In this document: positions 26,295 through 34,001 of the stretch, in pieces
Layout: each line of letters starts with the position of its first letter
Numbering within the stretch: position 1 is the stretch's first letter
Assembly: GCF_013340205.1 (NCBI RefSeq)
Contig: NZ_BJTG01000011.1
Coordinates: 1 to 64,000, forward strand
DNA length: 64,000 bases
Reading direction: 5' to 3'
Source: Anaeromyxobacter diazotrophicus
Lineage (GTDB): Bacteria; Myxococcota; Myxococcia; Myxococcales; Anaeromyxobacteraceae
Made by a program: the position numbers and the translations under genes
Notes under the pieces: model-generated
The model's input: only the letters and a program-made list of their open reading frames with translations
Told to the model about the DNA's origin: nothing
Database searches by the model: none

Positions 26295-27203
26295 GTGACG
26301 TTCCAGGAGCTCATCCTCAAGCTGCAGCAGTACTGGTCGAGCCGGGGCTGCATCCTGGCCCAGGGCTACGACCTCGAGGTCGGCGCGGGCACCATGAACC
26401 CCGCCACCTTCCTGCGCGTGCTCGGCCCCGAGCCGTGGAAGGTCGCCTACGTGGAGCCGTCGCGCCGCCCCGCCGACGGGCGCTTCGGCGAGAACCCGAA
26501 CCGCCTGTTCCAGCACCACCAGTTCCAGGTCATCCTGAAGCCGCACCCGCCCGACGTGCAGGACCTCTACCTCGGGTCGCTGAAGGCGATCGGGATCGAT
26601 CCCCTCGAGCACGACATCCGGTTCGTGGAGGACGACTGGGAGAGCCCGACGCTCGGCGCCTGGGGCCTCGGCTGGGAGGTGTGGTGCGACGGGATGGAGA
26701 TCACCCAGTACACCTACTTCCAGCAGGCGGGCGGCTTCGAGGTGCGGCCGGTGGCGTGCGAGCTCACCTACGGCCTCGAGCGCATCGCCATGTACCTGCA
26801 GAACGTCGAGAACGTCTACGACGTGGAGTTCGTGAAGGGCGTGAAGTACCGCGAGGTCTTCCACCGCAACGAGTACGAGCAGAGCGAGTACAGCTTCCGC
26901 GCCTCCGACCCGAAGATGCTGTTCGAGCTCTTCGCGACCTACGAGCGCGAGTGCAAGCGGCTGCTGGAGCTGAAGCTCCCGCTGCCCGCGTACGACTACT
27001 GCCTCAAGTGCTCCCACGCGTTCAACCTGCTCGACGCGCGCGGCGCCATCAGCGTCACCGAGCGCGCCGCCTACATCGGGCGGGTGCGGGCGCTCGCCCG
27101 CGGCTGCGCCGAGGGCTACCTCGCCATGCGCGAGCAGCTCGGGTTCCCGCTCCTCGCCGCGGCGCAGGCGAACGGCAAGAAGACCAAGAAGAGGGCCGCG
27201 TAA
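26295..27203 (+). CDS. glyQ: Glycyl-tRNA synthetase alpha subunit
   Basis: 302 residues from GTG 26295. This start has GAGGAGG just upstream, gives the usual N-terminus ([13 protein letters not shown]), and lies after the promoter; a longer frame from 26223 would begin inside the -35 box. The conserved [19 protein letters not shown] and [12 protein letters not shown] segments belong to the catalytic core that adenylates glycine. It works as an alpha2-beta2 enzyme with GlyS, encoded three bases downstream. The C-terminal end is Lys-rich. Confidence 0.97.
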   Translation: MTFQELILKLQQYWSSRGCILAQGYDLEVGAGTMNPATFLRVLGPEPWKVAYVEPSRRPADGRFGENPNRLFQHHQFQVILKPHPPDVQDLYLGSLKAIGIDPLEHDIRFVEDDWESPTLGAWGLGWEVWCDGMEITQYTYFQQAGGFEVRPVACELTYGLERIAMYLQNVENVYDVEFVKGVKYREVFHRNEYEQSEYSFRASDPKMLFELFATYERECKRLLELKLPLPAYDYCLKCSHAFNLLDARGAISVTERAAYIGRVRALARGCAEGYLAMREQLGFPLLAAAQANGKKTKKRAA

Positions 27204-27206
27204 GCC

Positions 27207-29327
27207 ATGGCACACCTGCTCTTCGAGATCGGCAGCGAGGAGATCCCGGCCGGCTTCGTCCCGCCGGCGCTGCGGCAGCTCACCGAGGACCTCACGAAGG
27301 CGCTCGACGAGGCGCGCCTCGCCCACGGCGAGGTGAAGGCGGTCGGCACGCCCCGCCGGCTCTGCGTCTGGGCCCGCGACGTGGCGGCGAAGCAGCCGGA
27401 CGCGAAGACCGAGGCGCTCGGCCCGTCGGTGCAGGCGGCCTTCGACGCCGAGGGCAAGCCCACCGCCGCCGCGCTCGGCTTCGCGAAGAGCCAGGGGGTC
27501 GAGGTGGAGGCGCTCGCGCGCGTGCAGACGCCGAAGGGCGAGCGGCTGGCGGCGCACAAGGTGGAGAAGGGCCAGCGGGCGGAGAAGGTGCTGCCGGCGC
27601 TGCTGGAGAAGCTGGTGGCGGGCCTCCGCTTCAAGAAGGCGATGCGCTGGGGCGACACCAGCGTCACCTTCGCCCGCCCCATGCGCTGGATGACGGCGCT
27701 CTACGGCGGCAAGGTGGTGAAGGTCCGCTACGGCGACATCGTCTCGGGCGCGGTCAGCTACGGGCACCGCTTCAAGGCGCCCAGGGCGGTGAAGCTCACC
27801 GGCGCGCCCGAGGACTACCTCGCGAAGCTGCGCAAGGCGTTCGTCCTCGCCGATCCGGCCGAGCGGCGCGTCGAGATCCAGAAGCAGCTCGCCGCCGCGG
27901 CCAAGAAGGGCGGCGGCGCGGTCCGGCCCGACGAGGCGCTCCTCGAGCAGGTGACGTACCTCGTCGAGCACCCCACCGCGGTGCTGGGCGAGTTCGAGGC
28001 CTCGAACCTGGAGCTGCCGGCGGAGGTGGTCATCTCCGAGCAGCGCAACCACCAGCGCTACTTCGCCGTGCTCGACGGCGAGCGCAGGCTCACGAACCGC
28101 TTCATCGCGGTCTCCGGCACGCCGGTGAAGGACCCCAAGGTCGCGCGCAACGGCTACCAGCGCGTGCTGCGGGCGCGCCTCGCCGACGCGCGCTTCTTCT
28201 TCGAGGAGGACCGCAAGCGGCGCCTCGAGGACCGCGTGCAGGACCTCGGGCGGCGCACCTACCAGGCGAAGCTCGGCACGGAGCTCGAGCGGGTGGAGCG
28301 GATCGAGCGCATCGCCGGGCAGCTCGCCGCCGCGCTGGGCCTCTCCGCGCAGCAGCCGGCGGTGGCGCGCGTGGCGCGGCTCTGCAAGGCGGACCTCGGC
28401 ACCGGGATGGTGGGCGAGTTCCCGGAGCTGCAGGGCGTCATGGGCGGCCACTACGCGCGCCTCGACGGCGAGCCGGCCGAGGTCGCCGACGGCATCGAGG
28501 ACCACTACAAGCCCATCGGCGCCGCCGAGGACATGCCGCGCGGCGACGCCGGCGCGCTGGTCGGCCTCGCCGACCGGCTCCACCAGCTGGTCGGGATCCT
28601 GGGCGTGGGCGAGAAGGCCACCGGCGCCGCCGACCCGTTCGGCCTGCGCCGCGCCGCCATCGGCATCGTCCGCATCGTCCAGGCGCGGGGCTACCACCTC
28701 TCGCTGGGCGCCGCGGTGGACGCGGCGCTGGACGCGCTCGCGGGCAAGGTGGGCCAGGACCGCGCCGCGGTGAAGGCGCAGGTGCTCGACTTCCTGCGCG
28801 GGCGCCTCAAGGCGCAGTGGAGCGACGAGTTCGAGGTGGACCTGGTGGAGGCGGTGCTCGCCGCCGGGTTCGACGACCTCGTCGACGCGCGCCAGCGGCT
28901 CGCCGCGCTGGCCGACGTGAAGCGGCGCCCCGACTTCGTCCCGCTGGCGGTCGCCTTCAAGCGCGTCGCCAACATCCAGGAGAAGGCGAAGGGGGAGGGC
29001 GGCGGCGCGGTCGATCCGGCCCAGCTCCGCGACGAGGCCGAGCGGCGGCTGCTCGCCGAGGTGGAGCGGGTCGAGGCGGCGGTGGCGGTGCACCGCGAGG
29101 CCGCCCGGCGCGACTACGCCGCGGTGCTGCGCACCGTCGCCGAGCTGAAGCCGGCGGTGGATCGCTTCTTCGACGAGGTGCTCGTCATGGCCGAGGAGCC
29201 GGCGCTGCGCGCCAACCGCCTCGCGCTCGTGAAGCGCGTCGCCGCGCTCTTCGCCGACGTGGCCGACTTCAGGAAGATCCAGGCCGAGCTGCCGCCGGGC
29301 GCGGCTCCGGCGCGCGCGGCGGGGTAG
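27207..29327 (+). CDS. glyS: Glycyl-tRNA synthetase beta subunit
   Basis: 706 residues, full length for the family. It opens with the signature LLFEIGSEEIPAGF. Other marks are MRWGDTSVTFARPMRWM and GVMGGHYA. The HD-like central part precedes a C-terminal anticodon-binding domain (about 570-690). It binds tRNA-Gly and joins GlyQ in the alpha2-beta2 enzyme. It begins three bases after the glyQ stop, so the two are co-translated. Confidence 0.97.
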   Translation: MAHLLFEIGSEEIPAGFVPPALRQLTEDLTKALDEARLAHGEVKAVGTPRRLCVWARDVAAKQPDAKTEALGPSVQAAFDAEGKPTAAALGFAKSQGVEVEALARVQTPKGERLAAHKVEKGQRAEKVLPALLEKLVAGLRFKKAMRWGDTSVTFARPMRWMTALYGGKVVKVRYGDIVSGAVSYGHRFKAPRAVKLTGAPEDYLAKLRKAFVLADPAERRVEIQKQLAAAAKKGGGAVRPDEALLEQVTYLVEHPTAVLGEFEASNLELPAEVVISEQRNHQRYFAVLDGERRLTNRFIAVSGTPVKDPKVARNGYQRVLRARLADARFFFEEDRKRRLEDRVQDLGRRTYQAKLGTELERVERIERIAGQLAAALGLSAQQPAVARVARLCKADLGTGMVGEFPELQGVMGGHYARLDGEPAEVADGIEDHYKPIGAAEDMPRGDAGALVGLADRLHQLVGILGVGEKATGAADPFGLRRAAIGIVRIVQARGYHLSLGAAVDAALDALAGKVGQDRAAVKAQVLDFLRGRLKAQWSDEFEVDLVEAVLAAGFDDLVDARQRLAALADVKRRPDFVPLAVAFKRVANIQEKAKGEGGGAVDPAQLRDEAERRLLAEVERVEAAVAVHREAARRDYAAVLRTVAELKPAVDRFFDEVLVMAEEPALRANRLALVKRVAALFADVADFRKIQAELPPGAAPARAAG

Positions 29328-29349
29328 GGGGCGAGGCGCCGCAAACCCC

Positions 29350-29379
29350 TTGACCCGCCTCGGATCAGGCGGTTACGGT
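29350..29379 (+). promoter_or_regulatory. Sigma-70 promoter, leaderless candidate
   Basis: TTGACC at 29350-29355, an 18-base spacer and TACGGT at 29374-29379, matching the glyQS promoter in -10 box and spacing. Transcription should start at about 29386-29389, right at the TTG start codon of the lipoprotein gene. Confidence 0.5.
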
Positions 29380-29388
29380 TCGCGACCC

Positions 29389-30852
29389 TTGGCCGCCCGC
29401 TCTCGCATCGCCGCGCTCCTCCTCCCCTTCGTCGCGGCCGCGTGCCACGACGCCCAGCGCTCCGTCCCGCCGACGATGGACCGCTTCTACTACCCGACCG
29501 GCCTGGCGGTGCGGCACGCGCCCGCCACCTGCGTCGCGGGGACCGCCGGCTGCCAGAGCCAGCTCCTCGTCGCCTCGTCGAACTTCGACCTGCGCTACGA
29601 CGCGATCACCGGCGGCACGGTGCTCGCCGTGGACGTGGACCGGGCGCTCGGCGGCGTCCCGAACGCCGCCGCGGGGCCGTTCCTCCCGGGCGCGATCCTC
29701 GGCAGCACGCGCATCGGCAGCTTCGCGGGCGAGGTGGCGTACGTGGACGAGGCGAGCTGCCCGGGCTGGGGCAAGGCTCCGCAGGTGCTCGTCACCTCGC
29801 GCGCGCAGAACGTGCTCTACCGGCTCGACGTCGACGCCTCGACCGGCGCGCTCTCGTGCGGCGCCGGCTGCGAGCTCCCGCTCGCGCCCACGCTGGCCGA
29901 CGGCTACGGGGTGACGGTCGTCTGCGGCGACCTGGCCGCGGCGGGCGGGGGAGCGACGCAGCCGCGCCACCTCGCCTTCGTCACCTACCTGCGCTCGCCT
30001 TCGTCCGAGGGGTTCCTCTCCCGGATCGACCTCGACTCGGGCGCGATCGAGGCGACCTACGACGTCGGCATCGAGCCCACGCAGAGCACCGCCTTCGACG
30101 AGGGCCGGGGCCTCCTCTTCGTGAGCGAGCGGTTCGCGACCGTCGGCATGGCGAGGCTGCGCTGGATCGACCTCGCCTTCCCGCAGCTCGGGTCGGGCTC
30201 GGTGGACTACGGCCAGGTGGTGCGAGGGGCCGAGCTGGTGACGCTCGGGCTCTCGAGCGACTCGCCGCCCTCGCGCGCCTACGTGGCGGCGCGACTGTTC
30301 GACGTGGACACCGCCACCTCGAGCGGGCTGCGCCCGGTGGGCGACGTGGGGGGCGCGCTGCTCGTGCTGGATCTGAAGGCGGTCCTCGCCGGGGCGCCGG
30401 CCGCGGAGACGATCCTGGACGTCGCGCACCTCGACCGCGGGCCCACCGCGCTCGCCGTGGTCCCGAAGCTCGACGCGGCGGGGAAGCCGCAGGTGGACGC
30501 GTCGGGGGTCCCGCTCGACCTCGTCGTGCTCACGAGCTCCGATGACGGCTCCATGACCTTCTACGACGACCAGCTCGGGCAGCCCGTGGCGGCCTTCAGC
30601 GTCTGCGGGAGCGGGGCGTCGGGCGATGCCCGGGCCCCGGGCCCCTGCCCGCTCGGGGCTCCGGTGCTCGGCAAGCAGCCGTTCGGCCTCGCCTACGAAC
30701 CGTACCAGCTCGGCGGCAAGTCGCTGGCGCGCCTCTTCGTCGGCTCCTTCGACCGCGGCTGGGTGAACGCCATCGTGTTCGACCCGGCTCACCCCGACGC
30801 ACTCGACTCGTCGTCCTTCTCCTGGGCGCGCATCGGACCGGAGCGCCAGTGA
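29389..30852 (+). CDS. Outer-surface lipoprotein, probable beta-propeller, start TTG
   Basis: About 487 residues from TTG 29389. The longer frame from 29350 would begin inside a promoter box, so I prefer the later TTG. It is followed by ARSRIAALLLPFVAAACHD, a lipoprotein signal. The mature protein holds repeated beta units of the kind LVASSNFDLRY and GTVLAVDVDRAL, and ends GSFDRGWVNAIVFDP, as in YncE-like beta-propellers. Several Cys pairs may be disulfides. Its stop overlaps the start of a second large lipoprotein gene (GTGA), so the two form a unit. Function unknown. Confidence 0.7.
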   Translation: MAARSRIAALLLPFVAAACHDAQRSVPPTMDRFYYPTGLAVRHAPATCVAGTAGCQSQLLVASSNFDLRYDAITGGTVLAVDVDRALGGVPNAAAGPFLPGAILGSTRIGSFAGEVAYVDEASCPGWGKAPQVLVTSRAQNVLYRLDVDASTGALSCGAGCELPLAPTLADGYGVTVVCGDLAAAGGGATQPRHLAFVTYLRSPSSEGFLSRIDLDSGAIEATYDVGIEPTQSTAFDEGRGLLFVSERFATVGMARLRWIDLAFPQLGSGSVDYGQVVRGAELVTLGLSSDSPPSRAYVAARLFDVDTATSSGLRPVGDVGGALLVLDLKAVLAGAPAAETILDVAHLDRGPTALAVVPKLDAAGKPQVDASGVPLDLVVLTSSDDGSMTFYDDQLGQPVAAFSVCGSGASGDARAPGPCPLGAPVLGKQPFGLAYEPYQLGGKSLARLFVGSFDRGWVNAIVFDPAHPDALDSSSFSWARIGPERQ

Positions 30853-33359
30853 AGCGCGTCACCCTCGTCCTCCTGGCCGCCCTGGCGGCGTGCTCCTCCG
30901 GGCCCTCCTCGATCGGCGCCCGCTTCGGCGGTCCGAGCGCGATCGTCCAGTTCTACGGCATCACCCGCAACAACGCCGCCACCGGGACGGTGGCGCCGTA
31001 CCTGGCGGTGGCCGACGCGCGCACCGGCGACCTGCGCCTGCTCGACCCGTCGGTGGACCAGCCGATCCTGGGGCCCGCGGTCATCTACCCGCTCTCCATC
31101 CCGACCTTGCCGCGGCCGCTGCACCTCGCGGCGGCCTCGCTCGGCGACGGGAACGCCGACGTGCTCGTCTCCGCCAGCGCGGGCCAGCCGACGCTGCAGG
31201 TGGTCGAGACCTGGACGGCGCAGAACCGGGTCGCCGCGTCTCTCGAGCTCGCGAACCTTCTCCCCAAGCTCGGCGCCGACGCCGAGATCCTCGCCCTGGT
31301 GGGCCTCACCGCCAAGCCGGACGGGGTGCACCCCGTCGGCCGCATCCTCGCCTCGGTGAGCGGCCAGAAGCTCGTGGTGGTGGACTTCACGCGCGCCGCG
31401 GACGGCACGGGCGCCGTGGTGGCCGGCACGCCGGTCCTCCAGCCGCTCACCTTCGACGCGGTGGACCTCGCGGTCGGCCCGGACGGCACCACCGTCTACG
31501 CCGCCACCCACGACCCCCTCAGCCTGAGCGGCGTCACCGTCCACGGCCTCGTCGAGCTCGCCGCCGGTGGGGACGCCGCCACGACCTTCCCCGCCTTCGT
31601 CTACGACGCGCTCGCCCCGACGGTGGCGGTGGCGGCGGCGATGGTGGACGAGCGGGTGGTGGCGACGCCCGGCGTCGTGGACTCGTGCGCGGCCGAGCAG
31701 TTCACGGGGACCCCGGTGCTCCGGGTCTACGCCGCGCTCGACCCCACCGGCTGCGGGCCCGACCAGGCCATCGGCTGCGGCGTCGCCACCCTGGAGCGCC
31801 TGCCCGCCGACGCCTCCGGCCACCTCGTCTCGGATCTGGCGGCGCAGGCGGCGCCGGCCGCGGCGAATCCCTGGACGCCGACCGCCGCGCCTGTCCAGGC
31901 GCAGCCCTTCCGGCAGCCCATCCCCGTGCCGGGCGTGCCGCTCCACCTCGCCGTGGCGAACGCGCCGGCCAAGAACACCAGCCCGGACGACCCGGCGCGC
32001 ATCCCGACCACGAGTCCGGTCATCAGCACCACCTGCCCGGCCACCGGCAGCCCGACGAGCCCGCTCGCCCGCCTGCTCTACGGCTCGGCGCTCCGGTACA
32101 CCAGCGCGGTCGGCATGGTCACCTCGACGGACGGAAACGTCTACTGGCTCGACCTGTCGCGCGCCGCGCCGGTGGTGAGCTCGACGCCGCTCGCCGGCCT
32201 CGGGCGCACCGAGGTCCTCTCCGCCACGAGCGACGTCGTCGGCGCGGGCGAGTGGCAGCTCGCGCTCTGGTACGACAAGTACGGCTACGACACGTCGACG
32301 AACGCGCTGGTCACCCTGAGCAGCGCCCTGGTCGTGGACGCCCTCACGCTGCCGGTCGCCATCGAGACCTGGCCGGGCTTCACGCCGACCGCGGGATGGA
32401 CCGCCGTGTACGAGGGCGCGCTCCCGGGTCTTTCGGGGCGGCCGGGCGTGGTCGCGGGCGACGGCGTCAACGCCTGGGCTGGCATCCAGAGCGACACCGG
32501 CAACACCCGACCTCTCTCGGACCCCGCGCGGTGGTACGCACCGGTGCGCGTCGACGAGCCCGCGCGCGGCGTCCACGTCGGCGACATCGTGACCTTCCCT
32601 GATCTCGGTGCCGACTGCCAGGCCTTCGTGACCGCCATACTGCCGGCAGCCTCCGGACCGCTCGCGGGCGTCGCCTTCCCCGGGGGCGCGCTCCAGCTCG
32701 CGACCCCGCTCCCGGCCTGCCTCGACGCGGCCACAGCTGCCCTGCTCCCCACCCAGATCACGGTGCTGGGGGCCGGCGTGGTGGTCTCGAACGACGCCTC
32801 GGGCTACCAGGGCCGCGCGAAGATCGCGCTCCAGGGCGACAGCCCCGCCGACACCGTCTACACGCTCGCCTGGCTCTCCGACGCCGAGCTCGCCGCCTCG
32901 ACCGATCCCGACGCGGCCGTGAAGCGCCGGCACGCCCGCCGCCTCTTCTACCCGACTGACGGCCCGTGCCCGCTCCCCTCGGCGACCACGCCGGTGGCGA
33001 TGCGGACGCTCGGCTGCTACGAGATCTTCCCGCGGATCGTGGACCCGCTCGCCCCCGGAGCGGCCATCCGCTTCCGGGTGGGCCTGCGCAACATCACCTC
33101 GCCCGCCCTCGTGGCGACCGCGGCCGATCACCCGCCGCGGGGGGCGGGGATCCGCTTCAGCACGCAGAGCGGGCTCGCCCAGTCCTCGCGCCGCCCCGGC
33201 TTCGGCGGCGCCCCGCCCGCGAGCGTGGTGGCGGTGGACCCGGGCGACCTCCCCAACCACACGACCGAGGACTTCCGCTTCTACACCGCGTACCAGGACG
33301 ACGTGGTGATGTGGTTCGCCACGACCGGCACCCCGAGCCAGGTGACCAGCATCCGCTGA
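30849..33359 (+). CDS. Large lipoprotein with beta-repeat character
   Basis: 836 residues from GTG 30849, overlapping the previous stop. A lipoprotein signal (VTLVLLAALAACSSG) precedes a beta-rich region with segments such as YLAVADARTGDLRLLDP and DVLVSASAG, suggesting propeller-like blades in the first third. Cys pairs around 275-315 and near 695-715 imply disulfides. No catalytic motif is seen. It is translationally coupled to the lipoprotein upstream, and the two probably form one outer-membrane complex. Family not recognised. Confidence 0.72.
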   Translation: MKRVTLVLLAALAACSSGPSSIGARFGGPSAIVQFYGITRNNAATGTVAPYLAVADARTGDLRLLDPSVDQPILGPAVIYPLSIPTLPRPLHLAAASLGDGNADVLVSASAGQPTLQVVETWTAQNRVAASLELANLLPKLGADAEILALVGLTAKPDGVHPVGRILASVSGQKLVVVDFTRAADGTGAVVAGTPVLQPLTFDAVDLAVGPDGTTVYAATHDPLSLSGVTVHGLVELAAGGDAATTFPAFVYDALAPTVAVAAAMVDERVVATPGVVDSCAAEQFTGTPVLRVYAALDPTGCGPDQAIGCGVATLERLPADASGHLVSDLAAQAAPAAANPWTPTAAPVQAQPFRQPIPVPGVPLHLAVANAPAKNTSPDDPARIPTTSPVISTTCPATGSPTSPLARLLYGSALRYTSAVGMVTSTDGNVYWLDLSRAAPVVSSTPLAGLGRTEVLSATSDVVGAGEWQLALWYDKYGYDTSTNALVTLSSALVVDALTLPVAIETWPGFTPTAGWTAVYEGALPGLSGRPGVVAGDGVNAWAGIQSDTGNTRPLSDPARWYAPVRVDEPARGVHVGDIVTFPDLGADCQAFVTAILPAASGPLAGVAFPGGALQLATPLPACLDAATAALLPTQITVLGAGVVVSNDASGYQGRAKIALQGDSPADTVYTLAWLSDAELAASTDPDAAVKRRHARRLFYPTDGPCPLPSATTPVAMRTLGCYEIFPRIVDPLAPGAAIRFRVGLRNITSPALVATAADHPPRGAGIRFSTQSGLAQSSRRPGFGGAPPASVVAVDPGDLPNHTTEDFRFYTAYQDDVVMWFATTGTPSQVTSIR

Positions 33360-33459
33360 GCGGCGGCGGGTCAGCCGGGCGCCCGTACGCCACCCTGGGT
33401 GGCGCCCGTGGGTGACGGCCCACCGGGGCTGCCCCGTCGTCGCGACGCACGCGCTGGGG

Positions 33460-33489
33460 TTGGTCGGCCGCGCGCCGTTCTGCTAGCTT
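33460..33489 (+). promoter_or_regulatory. Sigma-70-like promoter of the FHA gene, leaderless candidate
   Basis: TTGGTC at 33460-33465, an 18-base spacer and TAGCTT at 33484-33489. A start about seven bases later falls at 33496, two bases before the GTG at 33498. No ribosome binding site is visible. Confidence 0.4.
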
Positions 33490-33497
33490 CGAGCGCC

Positions 33498-33902
33498 GTG
33501 CCTCCCATCTCTCCGGCCCTCTCCGCGCCCCCGGGCGACGGGCGCCGCGCGGTCGTCGAGCGCGTGCTCCGCACCGCGGACGAGCTGGAGCGGCGCGCCC
33601 GCGCCCTGCAGACGGGCGCCGCGGCGCGCCTCGCGCTCGTCACGGCGGCGGGCGTGGTGTCGGCGGGCGGGCGGCAGCGGCTCGTGCTCGGCCGCGGGCC
33701 GCGGTGCGACGTCGTGCTCACCGGCCGTCACATCTCGCGCCAGCACGCCGCGCTGGTGCACCGCCTCGACGGCTGGTGGGTCGAGGATCTCGGCTCTCGC
33801 AACGGCACCTGGTGCGGCGGCGAGCGGGTGGCGCGGCGCCGGGTGGGCCACGGCGACGTCCTGCGGCTCGCCGACGTGGCCGTGCGCTGCCGGCTGAGCT
33901 GA
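33498..33902 (+). CDS. Small FHA-domain protein
   Basis: 134 residues from GTG 33498. The frame runs back to 33399, but that part crosses the promoter and is Arg/Gly/Pro-rich. The N-terminal 45 residues are helical (VVERVLRTADELERRARALQ). The FHA domain fills the rest, with LVLGRGPRCDVVL, GRHISRQHAALV and DLGSRNGTW, so the phosphothreonine-binding residues are kept. It probably docks onto a substrate of a Ser/Thr kinase. No kinase gene is adjacent; the nearest in the window is at 498-4457. Confidence 0.82.
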   Translation: MPPISPALSAPPGDGRRAVVERVLRTADELERRARALQTGAAARLALVTAAGVVSAGGRQRLVLGRGPRCDVVLTGRHISRQHAALVHRLDGWWVEDLGSRNGTWCGGERVARRRVGHGDVLRLADVAVRCRLS

Positions 33903-34001
33903 GGGTCCGGTCGGGCGCCGCCCGCCGCCTCGCGCGCGCCCGGGGAGCTCGATCGCGGGGCCGCCGTCGGGCCGCCGGCGGGTTATGCTCCGGCCCTCCA
34001 G

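Noticed and set aside
26217-29093. Leftward frame of 958 codons opposite glyQ-glyS
   Set aside because: Antisense to two certain synthetase genes; His/Arg/Leu-rich composition typical of GC-rich shadows.
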